DNA of 64,000 nucleotides from Haematococcus lacustris. Its lineage: Eukaryota; Chlorophyta; Chlorophyceae; Chlamydomonadales; Haematococcaceae. The stretch covers positions 375,420-439,419 of the forward strand of contig JASKMD010000014.1 in NCBI GenBank assembly GCA_030144725.1, given 5' to 3'. Position numbers and translations under genes: made by a program. This document shows positions 1-9,874 of this stretch, one piece after another (positions within the stretch are counted from its first letter, which is position 1; each line of letters opens with the position of its first letter). The notes beneath the pieces were generated by a model. That model saw only the letters and a program-made list of their open reading frames with translations. It had not been told where the DNA came from and searched no databases.

Positions 1-2526
1 CAAAGCGCCGCATGGGCCCACCCGGATGTCCCTCCCCACCCGATGCCAGTCACGCTTGACGGCCGTGATGAGGGTGGATAGATAGGCTACGCGCAGCCGC
101 AGCCACAACAGGCTGTCAGGGGGCTGGAAGGGGGGGGGCCTCGCCGCGGGTGGGGCGCCCACTGAGGAGCAGCATGGCGTCGCCCGAGGGGGGCCGGGTG
201 CCTGTGAGGTGGCCGTACACGTCCAGCACCCACTCCCAGGCTGGGACCACGGCGGGGCCGGCCAGGAAGGCGTGGGTTAGAGTCTCCAGGTGCCCCGGCT
301 GGCAGAAGCGGCAGGCGGAAGAGCCCCGGGGCAGCCGTACCCTTGAGGATGTGGCCCCACAAGGCCCCCACCATGAGGCTGGCGTGAAGCACCCGCCAGG
401 CCTCGATGACATGCTCCCGACGGAGGGTGGGGTCTAGCAGCTCCTTCCACACCTTCGCACACGGCTGGCCCGCCTGATCACCCACAGCCAGCTGGTCCAC
501 GGTGTCGGCCCGGAGGGCGGGCTGAGCAACTGGCTGCCTGCCCACACGCCGCTGCTGGGCCTCCAGCTGCCGCTCAGCCTGCTGGGCCGCCCTCATTTGC
601 GGCGATGGTCGCTGGTGCGCCCTGGCGGAGGTGTCAAGCCAGCGAGGCGGTTGGCTGCCCTGCACCTCCTCGGGGAGCCGCTCCTCCACATCCCTGCCCT
701 GCTGCTCCCGCTCCCCCGCTGCCGTCTGGCCTGCCACCTGCTGCGCGTTGGCCTCCCACTTGAGCTCCAGCGCCCGCAGGGCTCCATCAGCCACCGCTGC
801 CACCTCCGGTTCGCCCGATGCACGGGGGGGGGCGCACACCCCACAGCGCAGGCCACAGGCCCCCACTGGGTGGGTAGAGGGGATCGGCACTGACGCGCTG
901 GAGCTGGTGGAGGCGCACCATGGCATGCTTGACAGAGAAGTCCAGCAGGGTGGTGGTGCCCATGCCCCACACCTGAGGGTCCAGCTGCAGGTGAGCCCAG
1001 GGGCCCAAGAGCCACTCCTCCTCAGGCCAGGTGCCAGGCCCCTCGTCAGCAGGGTCGGCAGCATGCCCTCCCGCCCCGACCCCTGCTCCCCCACGCCCTC
1101 CACCTCCTCCACGCCCTCGCCCCCTGCCCCCGCCCCGCCCCCTTGCTCGCCCCCCTCCCCTGCCAACCGCCCTGGCTCCTCCTTGCTCCTGCCCCTGAGC
1201 CTGCTCCTGCGCCACGTGACGCTGGGCGGGTAGAGGGCGGAGGTGGGTGGGTCGCTCCCCCGGGGTCAGCCTGTAGCTGGGCTTGTTGTGCCGGGCCACC
1301 GCAGCTGGCTCCCAGGCCGCCCCCTCCTCCGCCCAAAAAGCCCCGAGGGGCCCTTGCCCTGTGGGGTCTAGGGGGTAGAGGCGGCTGTTGGGGCCCACCC
1401 AGTGGGAGGGCTGGAGCAGGGGGGTGCGCCGCATCACAAACCCCACCCCTGGCCCAACCCTCAGGCACTCCCACTCCGGCTGCGGAGGCTGCAAGCGGTC
1501 CACCATGCCCTGCCAGGGCTCGGGGAGGCAAGCCCTGACCAGGTCCGCAGCCCAACGGGCCTCACCCTCCAGCTGGGGGCTGTGGAGGGCCTCCCTCACG
1601 TGGCGGACGTGGGTCCAACCCTGCTCAGCTGCTGCTTCCCTAGCTGCTGGGTTCATGCGGACTTGCGCGTTGTACCACAGCGGCTCCGCCAGCACCGAGA
1701 AGAAGGACTGGCTAGCGGGGGGCACCGCACGGAACAGCTTGAGCTCAGCCAGGGCCGCCACGTGAGCTTGCAGCCGTGGGCTGATGCCTCGCGAGGGGGG
1801 GGCGGTGGGGTCGGTGATGACCCACGTGCTGAGGCCGTGGGAGGGGTCTGCCAGCAGGCTGTGGGTCAGAGGCTGCCAGGGTCGAACCCTGGGCGACCAG
1901 AGCTGGGCCAGCATCTTCGCCAGCATGGCCGTGCTGGTGACCCCCAGGTCAGGAAGCCCCACCCCTCCCTCCCCCCGGGGCATCACGCAGATGGCCTTGC
2001 TAGAGTAGAGGCGGCTGTTGTTGGGGCTGCGTTCCTGGGGCAGGTCTGAGGCTGCCACAAAGCGATAGACAGCCAAGGCCATGGCGTGCGCCAGAGGAGT
2101 GGAGGCTTGCACGAAGGCCATTTGGTACATGGACTTGGAGGCCAGGCACTGCTGGGCCATCTGTACCCGCCCCAATAGGTTGAGGCCTTGGGGTCGCCAA
2201 ATGAGGGAGGCTGCCATCATGGCCGCGGCCGCCTCCCCGAAGGCGGCCTCGCTGGTGGCAGCGTAGGAGGCCGCCCCAAGAGGGACCCCCAGGTGGCGCA
2301 CTGGCACCCCCGCTCAGACAGCTGGGATGACCACCTCCGGCTCCTGCTCCCCACCCTGCTCCCGCCCGCCCTGCTGCTGCCCTTGCCCGCCACCTTCCCC
2401 CAGCCCACCCCCTAGCCCCTGTTCGCCCGCCTTCCCCTGACCGCCCCCTTCCCCCCTTCCCCCCCCCGACCTCCCCTCCCTGCCCCCTCGGAGCCCGAGC
2501 CCCCATGGCTACCCAGCCCGGGCTCT
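1..2526 (-). pseudogene. L1-like LINE ORF2 C-terminal fragment, unit A (frameshifted)
   Basis: The conceptual protein starts near 2307 with HLGVPL and has the post-RT thumb signature of L1-type LINEs: GRVQMAQQCLASK followed by GGVGLPDLG. The frame is open to about 835, where a run of eight or more C/G bases shifts it. Coding continues in a second frame through an Ala/Glu/Gln-rich linker to about 315, and in a third frame over 412-116 that carries a zf-RVT-like motif, CRFC followed by ETLTHAFLAGP. The last expected Cys is Gly here. The C-terminus lies beyond position 1. Three frames with homopolymer shifts argue for a dead copy, or for homopolymer errors in the assembly. Clade assignment rests on motif pattern only. 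Confidence 0.65.
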
Positions 2527-3113
2527 GGCTGGGCGCACGGCAGGGCTGAGCTCTTGCTTACATCAAACAAGGTTCCCCCTTACACGATCCCCAAGCACCC
2601 CACCCAAACACAACGGTCCACACACCCCAAGCAAATGTCCACACAACCCAAGAAAAGGTCCACACAACGCAAGCAACCCCCTCCCAAGGACAACGTCAAG
2701 ACACTCCCCCACACCAACGCCCTCCACCCTAGCTCTACACACCTCCCCAGACCCTCCCCACAAAACCATTCACACGAGCCTAAGCCCAGCCCCTCGACCT
2801 GAGGCCTTAAACCCTACCCCCAACACTCAAACCAAGACCAACTAAGCCCCCGCTCCCCTGACACCCAGACAAACCCCGAGGCCTAGCCCACCCCACCCAC
2901 AGAACGCACGAAGCCCCAAGCAGCAACCCTGCAGCTCAGGCTGGCTCGACGGGGAAGGGGACGGGCCACTGCAAGGAGAGGCGAACAAACAGCTCTCCCC
3001 CCCCCTGCGCCCTGCCCCCCCCCTGCCTAGGCCTCCCTGCTGCCCTCTCCTCCTCCACTCCTCCTGCCCCAACCCTCCCCTCTGCCCCCTCCTGCCCTCC
3101 CCTCCGCTCCCTC
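2527..3113 (-). other. 3' non-coding segment of the LINE unit
   Basis: This stretch follows the LINE stop codon at 3114-3116 on the minus strand. It contains no convincing reading frame and no poly-A tail. On the plus strand it shows short CCACACAACCCAAGC-type repeats near 2615-2680. The matching segment downstream of the other array's stop is 60334-60940. Confidence 0.6.
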
Positions 3114-4277
3114 CTAGGCTGCTTGGCAAGGGGGGTTGGCAAACCAGCCCCCCGACGCCTCGGGCCACAGCTGGTCGAAGTGGGCAGCGTCCAGCTCCGG
3201 GTCCTTGCCCTTGAACCAGGTGGAGGGCAAAGCGCCGCATGGGCCCACCCGGATGTCCCTCCCCACCCGATGCCAGTCACGCTTGACGGCCGTGATGAGG
3301 GTGGATAGATAGGCCACGCGCAGCCGCAGCCACAACAGGCTGTCAGGGGGCTGGAAGGGGGGGGGCCTCGCCGCGGGTGGGGCGCCCACTGAGGAGCAGC
3401 ATGGCGTCGCCCGAGGGGGGCCGGGTGCCTGTGAGGCGGCCGTACACGTCCAGCACCCACTCCCAGGCTGGGACCACGGCGGGGCCGGCCAGGAAGGCGT
3501 GGGTTAGAGTCTCCAGGTGCCCCGGCTGGCAGAAGCGGCAGGCGGAAGAGCCCCGGGGCAGCCGTACCCTTGAGGATGTGGCCCCACAAGGCCCCCACCA
3601 TGAGGCTGGCGTGAAGCACCCGCCAGGCCTCGATGACATGCTCCCGACGGAGGGTGGGGTCTAGCAGCTCCTTCCACACCTTCGCACACGGCTGGCCCGC
3701 CTGATCACCCACAGCCAGCTGGTCCACGGTGTCGGCCCGGAGGGCGGGCTGAGCAACTGGCTGCCTGCCCACACGCCGCTGCTGGGCCTCCAGCTGCCGC
3801 TCAGCCTGCTGGGCCGCCCTCATTTGCGGCGATGGTCGCTGGTGCGCCCTGGCGGAGGTGTCAAGCCAGCGAGGCGGTTGGCTGCCCTGCACCTCCTCGG
3901 GGAGCCGCTCCTCCACATCCCTGCCCTGCTGCTCCCGCTCCCCCGCTGCCGTCTGGCCTGCCACCTGCTGCGCGTTGGCCTCCCACTTGAGCTCCAGCGC
4001 CCGCAGGGCTCCATCAGCCACCGCTGCCACCTCCGGTTCGCCCGATGCACGGGGGGGGGCGCACACCCCACAGCGCAGGCCACAGGCCCTCACTGGGTGG
4101 GTAGAGGGGGTCGGCACTGACGCGCTGGAGCTGGTGGAGGCGCACCATGGCATGCTTGACAGAGAAGTCCAGCAGGGTGGTGGTGCCCATGCCCCACACC
4201 TGAGGGTCCAGCTGCAGGTGAGCCCAGGGGCCCAAGAGCCACTCCTCCTCAGGCCAGGTGCCAGGCCCCTCGTCAGC
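3114..4277 (-). pseudogene. L1-like LINE ORF2 C-terminal end, unit B (frameshifted)
   Basis: This is the same protein as unit A but with a natural C-terminus. Reading from 4277 downward there is the linker frame, then the zinc-binding motif CRFCQPGHLETLTHAFLAGP (frame 3639-3343), then a last frame 3389-3114 with WLRLRVAYLSTLITAVKRDW and the stop TAG. Frame changes coincide with runs of eight or more identical bases near 4055 and 3360. The upstream part is lost in the gap. Confidence 0.65.
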
Positions 4278-4777
4278 NNNNNNNNNNNNNNNNNNNNNNN
4301 NNNNNNNNNNNNNNNNNNNNNNNNNNNNNNNNNNNNNNNNNNNNNNNNNNNNNNNNNNNNNNNNNNNNNNNNNNNNNNNNNNNNNNNNNNNNNNNNNNNN
4401 NNNNNNNNNNNNNNNNNNNNNNNNNNNNNNNNNNNNNNNNNNNNNNNNNNNNNNNNNNNNNNNNNNNNNNNNNNNNNNNNNNNNNNNNNNNNNNNNNNNN
4501 NNNNNNNNNNNNNNNNNNNNNNNNNNNNNNNNNNNNNNNNNNNNNNNNNNNNNNNNNNNNNNNNNNNNNNNNNNNNNNNNNNNNNNNNNNNNNNNNNNNN
4601 NNNNNNNNNNNNNNNNNNNNNNNNNNNNNNNNNNNNNNNNNNNNNNNNNNNNNNNNNNNNNNNNNNNNNNNNNNNNNNNNNNNNNNNNNNNNNNNNNNNN
4701 NNNNNNNNNNNNNNNNNNNNNNNNNNNNNNNNNNNNNNNNNNNNNNNNNNNNNNNNNNNNNNNNNNNNNNNNNNNNN
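4278..4777. other. Assembly gap (500 N)
   Basis: Exactly 500 N, so the size is arbitrary. The first bases after the gap (4778-4806) are the reverse complement of 9038-9066, which abuts a (GGGGT)n array. The missing sequence may therefore contain the inverted copy of that array. Confidence 0.95.
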
Positions 4778-4784
4778 GCAAACG

Positions 4785-4862
4785 GTGAGTGGCCAGCATG
4801 AAGCAGATTTGTGGCTCTTGGCACCGAGCCTGATGGCTAGCATGCCCCTTGTTTTGCTGCAG
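4785..4862 (+). other. Recurrent intron-like cassette, copy a
   Basis: This is a 78-bp segment starting GTGAGTGGCCAGC and ending TTTTGCTGCAG, followed by GTCTAATGGTCAC. Eight similar GT-AG segments of 72-78 bp occur on the opposite strand in X12 and X5. The plus orientation here fits this segment being inverted. Confidence 0.5.
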
Positions 4863-5089
4863 GTCTAATGGTCACACCCTTCCCTTGTCCTTTCCCTCAC
4901 CCAGAGACTCACCCGTGTCGCTCCCGCTTCCCCCCTCCTGCGCTACGCTGCAGCCCCTCCCCCTACCTTACCCTCACCTTACCCGACTTCCACCACCACC
5001 TCCCAGGCCATCAATAGCAGCCCAGGGCAGCAGCCCGGAGCAGCAGCCTAGAGCGGCAGCTAGGAGTGGCAGCCATGAGGGTGGTACAT

Positions 5090-5600
5090 GACGTGTGTAG
5101 CCATGAGCCAGCTGCCATGTGGCAGGTGTGGCAAGGCATGAGCAACAAGGAGCCTTAAGAGAGCAACAAGGAGCCAGCTGCTATGGGGCAGGTGGTGCAA
5201 GGCATGATCAGCCAAGAGGCAGCTGCAGCCCTTTCCTTATCCCAAGCAATGAGACAGCTGCCATGTGGCAGGTGTGGCAAGGCATGTGTAGCCCTGAGTC
5301 ATCTGCCATGTGTCATGAGGTGCATGGCTTCGTTAGCCATGCATGGCGTGTGTAGCAGTGTGTCAGTTGCTATGAGATGAGAGGTGCATGGCGTGTGCAG
5401 CCCTGAGTCTAGTGGCTTGTGTCATGTGGTGCATGCCTGGCAGCACCAGTTTCAGTGTGTTGTTAGCCATGAGTCAGTTTGTGTGATAGGCATGACTCTA
5501 ATGGTGATGCCGTGTGATGTTACATTTATGTAGGAGGCCACATGTGGCAGCAGATGTCAGCAGGCATGTAGGCTGTAAGCCAATGCTGACTATACACTCA
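5090..5600. repeat. Degenerate tandem repeat
   Basis: Imperfect repeats built on GCCATGTGGCAGGTGTGGCA and GGCATGAGCAACAAGGAG. I see no supported gene. Confidence 0.55.
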
Positions 5601-5607
5601 TGCTTTG

Positions 5608-6105
5608 ATACCCTGTGCACGGTCTATGAAACCCTGCACTAGGTCTTTGAAACCCTGTGCAAGGTTAGCGAAACCCTGCACACGGTCAGCGAAACCCTGC
5701 ACACGGTCAGCGAAACCGTGCACACGGTCAGAAACGCCTAGGAACTGAGCCACACCAAACCCTGTGCACGGTCTATGAAACCCTGCACTAGGTCTACGAA
5801 ACGCTGTGCACGGTCTATGAAACCCTGCACACGGTCAGCGAAACCGTGCACACGGTTAAAAGCGCCTAGGAACTGAGCCACACCAAACCTTGTGCACGGT
5901 CTATGAAACCCTGTGCACGGTCTTTAAAACCCTGTGCACGGTTTGTGAAACCCTGCACATGGTCTATGAAACGCTGCACAAGGTCTGGAACTGGCTTGAC
6001 GGCCACCTAGGGGCTGAGCCAGTTGAAACCCTGTGCACGGTTTGGCGAAACCCTGCACAAGGTTTGACCGCTTCAGCTAAAGGCCGATTACAGCCCAACC
6101 ACGTC
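5608..6105. repeat. Subterminal repeat array of X12 (left part)
   Basis: Many copies of an 18-19 bp motif, GAAACCCTGCACACGGTC and variants, lie just inside the X12 terminus. The same motif family sits inside the termini of X34 and at the other X12 end, with a divergent version in X5. Arrays of this kind are typical transposase-binding regions in CACTA-type elements; that role is inference. Confidence 0.7.
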
Positions 6106-6189
6106 GATTAAAATCATGAAACATATGGCGATGGAACGGCCTTTGAAAGGGCTATCTGCAGTCCCCCTTACCTAAAATCGCCGACTCGG

Positions 6190-6207
6190 CCTTATTCTCC
6201 ACGAGTG
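6190..6207. repeat. X12 terminal inverted repeat (left, inverted)
   Basis: CCTTATTCTCCACGAGTG is the exact 18-bp reverse complement of the X34 terminus at 12675-12692. The other X12 terminus (11615-11632) differs at three positions. Confidence 0.75.
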
Positions 6208-6560
6208 GGTATGTGGGGCCTTTCAAGGTCACAGGCAAGCTAGGTGAGGCTGCCTACCGGTTGGAGTTACCTCCCACCATGAGCAGGTTACATCCTGTGT
6301 TCCATGTGTCACTTCTTAAGAAGTACACTGGTAGCCAGGGGTTTCACCCCCCTCCTGTAATGGAGTGGCTGGAAGATGCGCCTCACTATGAAGTGCATAG
6401 CCTGCTGAACCACAGGCAGGTACGTTTCAAGAAGCGCATGGAGTACCTGGTCAAGTGGACAGGCTACGATGATACCTACAACACCTGGGAGCCAGAGGCT
6501 ATGCTGGCTGGTGCTCCCCAGATCTTGTCTAGGTACAAGGCTGTGCATAACCTGCCTTGA
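6208..6560 (+). pseudogene. LTR-L pol C-terminus: integrase tail and chromodomain (separated fragment)
   Basis: The frame opens with YVGPFKVTGKLGEAAYRLEL, the conserved module between the integrase core and the C-terminus in Ty3 chromoviruses. It then shows HPVFHVSLLKK and a chromodomain, YLVKWTGYDDTYNTWEPE, and ends at a TGA at 6558-6560. The upstream part of the same protein ends with KARKFLPR on the minus strand at 11633. The two halves rejoin in frame once X12 and one copy of its GG duplication are removed. The fragment is now detached by X12 and by the inversion, so it cannot be expressed as pol. Chromodomains direct integration to modified chromatin in known chromoviruses. Confidence 0.85.
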
Positions 6561-6771
6561 TGTTAGTGTGTCTAAGTGACCTATGTCACCTGGCCTGGTC
6601 CTATGACCATGGCCCCCATGCGGCACCTTATGGTGATGCATGTGTTTCTGTGGGTGGCTTGTACCCTTATGGGTAAGCCTTCATGTCAGTGGTCTCTATA
6701 GACTGCGAGTCTCGGTGCTCTGGGCTATCCCAGGTACCTTGGCGGAACGGATCTCTTAAGAGGGGGAGGAA
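6561..6771 (+). other. 3' untranslated region of LTR-L with polypurine tract
   Basis: A non-coding stretch after the chromodomain ends with the purine run AGAGGGGGAGGAA at 6759-6771, immediately before the LTR. This is the expected plus-strand priming site for an LTR retrotransposon. Confidence 0.75.
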
Positions 6772-7001
6772 TGTGACGGTGCGCTTATGCGTATCCGTAA
6801 ACCACACTTTAGCAGAGTGACTGAGGAGGTCAATGGTGGGCTGCTACCAGCTCACCATTCGGGTTCGACTCCCGAGGGTCCAGTTCTAAACCTGGGCTCA
6901 GTTGCTGTGCGAGAGTGTGGATAGTAGAGACTGCGTTGGACATTTCTAAGTGGACATGCCGCTCACACTGTAAGATTAAAGGCAGCGGCTACGCCGTGAC
7001 A
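6772..7001 (+). repeat. LTR-L 3' LTR (230 bp)
   Basis: This starts TGTGACGGTGCGC and ends GCCGTGACA. It matches the LTR at 19503-19732 over its full 230 bp with about two differences by eye, but in the opposite orientation. Next to it lies CGATG (7002-7006), the reverse complement of the CATCG beside the other LTR, so both LTRs belong to one insertion whose left part was inverted. At 6859-6875 it carries a perfect tRNA T-arm-like hairpin, TCGGG-TTCGACT-CCCGA. Confidence 0.9.
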
Positions 7002-7240
7002 CGATGCACGGGGGGGGGCGCACACCCCACAGCGCAGGCCACAGGCCCCCACTGGGTGGGTAGAGGGGGTCGGCACTGACGCGCTGGAGCTGGTGGAGGC
7101 CCACCATGGCATGCTTGACAGAGAAGTCCAGCAGGGTGGTGGTGCCCATGCCCCACACCTGAGGGTCCAGCTGCAGGTGAGCCCAGGGGCCCAAGAGCCA
7201 CTCCTCCTTAGGCCAGGTGCCAGGCCCCTCGTCAGCAGGG
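7002..7240 (-). pseudogene. LINE fragment, inverted flank of LTR-L
   Basis: This matches the LINE array (compare 828-1050) and includes the LDFSVKHAMVGLHQLQRVSAD region. It borders the LTR at the CGATG duplication and is cut on the other side by a solo LTR. It continues at 7449. Confidence 0.8.
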
Positions 7241-7448
7241 TGTAGCGTGCAAGACACCACGCCAACAACCGATAACTACCTTCGTTCCTACAGCGTGACA
7301 CGGCCAGGGTTTAGAACGTTTCCCCCGAGGAGTCGAACCCCTGAAGCAGGTGTGCACGAAGGCCCACCTGCCCCTTTCGCCCACCATGTCACACTGCAGT
7401 ACAGAAGTACTCGGAGGCGAGCTAGGCTTCGAGGAGCCGTTCGCTACA
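7241..7448 (-). repeat. Solo LTR of the LTR2 family (208 bp)
   Basis: The same length as the LTRs of LTR2 (46274-46481 and 51737-51944) and clearly similar, on the minus strand, but with more substitutions. It is flanked by CAGGG on both sides (7236-7240, 7449-7453), and the LINE is continuous across the site. A solo LTR is the usual result of recombination between the two LTRs of a full insertion. Confidence 0.88.
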
Positions 7449-7700
7449 CAGGGTCGGCAGCATGCCCTCCCGCCCCGCCCCCTGCTCCCCCACGCCCTCC
7501 ACCTCCTCCACGCCCTCGCCCCGTGCCCCCGCCCCGCCCCCTTGCTCGCCCCCCTCCCCTGCCAACCGCCCTGGCTCCTCCTTGCTCCTGCCCCTGAGCC
7601 TGCTCCTGCGCCACGTGACGCTGGGCGGGTAGAGGGCGGAGGTGGGTGGCTCGCTCCCCCGGGGTCAGCCTGTAGCTGGGCTCGTTGTGCCGGGCCACCC
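7449..7700 (-). pseudogene. LINE fragment beyond the solo LTR
   Basis: This matches LINE array sequence (compare 1048-1302) and ends abruptly at about 7700 (GTGCCGGGCCACC), where unrelated X12 sequence begins. The break lies inside the LINE reading frame and marks one inversion or rearrangement breakpoint. Confidence 0.75.
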
Positions 7701-8664
7701 CCTCTTGGACCCGAAGCTAGCCCTGCTGCCTGAGGTGTATGCCACTCCTACTGGATGGAGCAAGCTGCAGATCCTGCAGCTGTGGGGGGACACACAGCCT
7801 CTGCTCCACCAAGGACCCCTTCCATCCCAGCCCCCTACCCAGCCACCAGGTGACCCCCTTGCTCAACCTCCCCCACCACCCCCTGCCCAGCCCCCTGCCA
7901 AGCCTCATGGTTACTCCCCGGCTCTACCTCCACCACCTCCCCCTACTCAACTTCCCCCACCTCCCTCTGCACAGCCCCATGCCCACCCTCTAGGTGTCCC
8001 CCCTTCCCTACCAGTCCTAGAGGGGCAGGACACAGGCAGGGGCACAACGGGTTATGGGTCTACTAGGGCTGTGCTCGGAGTCCCATGGCAACCGCATCTA
8101 CATATCTCACCAGGTAAGGGTGGCACATCTGGGGATGAGGGGACCCGGGTGGCGCAGAGCGCCGAAGTGGCTGAGCAACATCAGCAGCACAACCCTACCT
8201 CCCGGGGCCCTCACCCTGCCTCAGCTGCTGCCGCCTCCCTCCAGCGCACATCAGTTAGGGATGGCACGGCTGGGGATGAGAGGGCCCGGGTGGCGCAGGG
8301 CGCCCAGGTGGCCCAGCAGCGGCAGCAACACAACCCTACCTCCCGGGACCCTCATCCTGCCTCAGCTGCTGCCGCCCCCCTCCGCGCAATTCAATTGGGG
8401 GTGGCACGGCTGGGGATGAGGGAGCCCGGGTGGCGCAGGGAGCCCAGGTGGCCCAGCAGCAGCAGCAACACAACCCTACCTCCCCCTCCGCCTCGCCCGC
8501 TTCTACCCAAGACCAAGCCTCTTGGCCCGGCTGTGGAGGGGCAGAGTCGCTGGACGGCAGGGCTATCACAGCTAGTCAGCCCTAGGCTGCTGCCACCCCC
8601 CACCAGCACACCGAAGCACGGGGTGGCACTGCTGGTACAGAGGGGGCGAGGATGGTGTCTGTAG
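7701..8664 (+). CDS. Proline/glutamine-rich open frame of unknown function
   Basis: An open frame covers this stretch. It begins inside the neighbouring LINE, so its true start is unknown. The first part, ALLPEVYATPTGWSKLQIL, looks protein-like, followed by proline-rich segments. Three diverged repeats of about 140 bp (8118-8485) encode versions of ERARVAQGAQVAQQ and HNPTSRDPHPASAAAA. Possible splice donors such as CACCAG-GTAAGG near 8113 suggest it may be exonic, but I cannot build a complete gene. It could also be chance open frame in GC-rich repeats. Confidence 0.25.
8118..8485. repeat. Minisatellite, about 140-bp unit, 2.7 copies
   Basis: Units begin near 8120, 8262 and 8401, each with GGGGATGAGnGnnCCCGGGT followed by GGCGCAG and later AACACAACCCTACCTCCC. 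Confidence 0.75.
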
Positions 8665-8732
8665 CGCAGCGGCAACAGCAACAGCAGCAGCATCAGCGGC
8701 ACCGGCAGCTGGTGCAGCAGGAGCAGCACCAG

Positions 8733-8893
8733 TGGGCTGGGGCTGGGGCTGGGGCTGGGGCTGGGGCTGGGGCTGGGGCTGGGGCTGGGGCTGGGGCGGG
8801 GCTGGGGCTGGGGCTGGGGCTGGGGCTGGGGCTGGGGGCTGGGGCTGGGGCTGGGGCTGGGGCTGGGGCTGGGGCTGGGGCGGGGGCGGGGGT
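8733..8893 (+). repeat. (GGGGCT)n microsatellite
   Basis: About 26 hexamers with a few GGGGCG variants. The G-rich strand is plus and fits a G-quadruplex-forming pattern. Confidence 0.95.
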
Positions 8894-9066
8894 TGGGGCC
8901 GTGCCTTCTCCGATGGTTTTGGATCGCCAACGCCTGACCCGAACCTTGCTCTCTACCCTCTTCCCAACGCCCATCATCTTCCAGCCCAACGCCTAGGGGG
9001 CTTTTGTGGCCCGAGCGCATGCGCCTTGCTTTGTCCTCTGCTTCATGCTGGCCACTCACCGTTTGC

Positions 9067-9243
9067 TGGGGTGGGGTGGGGTGGGGTGGGGTGGGGTGGG
9101 GTGGGGTGGGGTGGGGTGGGGTGGGGTGGGGTGGGGTGGGGTGGGGTGGGGTGGGGTGGGGTGGGGTGGGGTGGGGTGGGGTGGGGTGGGGTGGGGTGGG
9201 GTGGGGTGGGGTGGGGTGGGGTGGGGTGGGGTGGGGTGGGGTG
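9067..9243 (+). repeat. (GGGGT)n microsatellite
   Basis: About 35 uninterrupted pentamers with the G-rich strand plus. All frames are open only because of the repeat composition. It lies directly after AGTGGCCAGCATGAAGC-type cassette sequence read on the minus strand. Confidence 0.95.
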
Positions 9244-9293
9244 GGATAGGGGAGGGGTGGGGTGGGCAAGGGGTGGGCGTGTGACCGTCACAC

Positions 9294-9370
9294 CTGCAAG
9301 CAACAAGGGGCGTGCTCACGGTAAGGCTGCGCAATGGGGGCCACTGATGTGCAAGGGGCTGGCCACTCAC
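9294..9370 (-). other. Recurrent intron-like cassette, copy b
   Basis: On the minus strand it starts GTGAGTGGCCAGCC and ends TTGTTGCTTGCAG (77 bp). The next bases, GTGTGACGGTCAC, resemble those after the other copies. Confidence 0.5.
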
Positions 9371-9796
9371 TGTTATCTCCATGTGCCATTGCTGACTCCT
9401 TGCTGCCTCCTTGTTGGCTGCTGCTCCTCCCTCCTGGCTGTGCCTCCTGGCTGTGGGGGGCATGGGCCTCTTGGCCTTGGCCAACCACTTGCCTTGCCCA
9501 TGCCTCCTGGCTGCCACTCCTGGCTGCCGCTCCTAGCTGCTGCTCCTGGCTGCCGCTCCTGGCTGCTCCTCTTGGCTGCTCCTCTTGGTTGCGCCTCCTG
9601 GGGAGTGGTGGGTCTGGCAGGTGGTGCCACCAAGGTTGAGGGTGAGGGTGTGCACTCCTGGCCTGGGTAAGGGTGAGGGAGAGGAGGAGGAGGGGGGTGT
9701 GAGGGAAGGAGGTGAGGGGGAGGAGGTGAGGGGGAGGAGGGAGAAGAGGCATGTTGCTCCTTGCTGCCGCTCTGGCTGCTGAGCTGACCATCACAC

Positions 9797-9874
9797 CTGC
9801 AGTAAACATGGGGCGTGCTAGCGGTTAGGCTGGGTACAAGGGGTCACTTATGTGCGTGGGGCTAGCCACTCACT
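9797..9874 (-). other. Recurrent intron-like cassette, copy c
   Basis: On the minus strand it starts GTGAGTGGCTAGCC and ends GTTTACTGCAG (78 bp), then GTGTGATGGTCAGC. The 426-bp stretch between copies b and c is low-complexity Leu/Ala- or Ser/Gln-coding sequence. Confidence 0.5.

Larger units (their letters stand above)
1..4277 (-). repeat. LINE-derived tandem array, about 3.23-kb period
   Basis: Positions 1-1047 and about 3228-4277 are nearly identical, so this is a head-to-tail array on the minus strand with a period near 3.23 kb. Each unit holds the C-terminal half of an L1-like LINE open reading frame, a stop codon, and a 3' non-coding segment. The next unit begins abruptly in a G-rich tract instead of a complete 5' end. 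The array runs off the left edge and into the gap at 4278. The same unit arrangement occurs on the plus strand at 59825-63036. Confidence 0.75.
4778..6207. mobile_element. X12 TIR transposon, inverted left part
   Basis: This ends at 6190-6207 with CCTTATTCTCCACGAGTG, the outward-facing terminus also found at both ends of X34 (12675-13713). The adjoining base pair GG (6208-6209) and the GG next to the other X12 terminus (11633-11638, read on the minus strand) merge to restore the LTR-L pol sequence, giving a 2-bp TSD. The other part of X12 is 7701-11632. The two parts are in opposite orientation, which implies an inversion or misjoin. Superfamily is uncertain: the CACT start, 2-bp TSD and subterminal repeats resemble EnSpm/CACTA. 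Confidence 0.55.

Noticed and set aside
593..1538. Several plus-strand frames opposite the LINE
   Set aside because: Shadows in GC-rich DNA; the L1 motifs are on the minus strand.
9067..9243. Telomere-like GGGGT repeat
   Set aside because: Green algal telomeres are TTTTAGGG or TTTAGGG types; this lies among other microsatellites inside a transposon.
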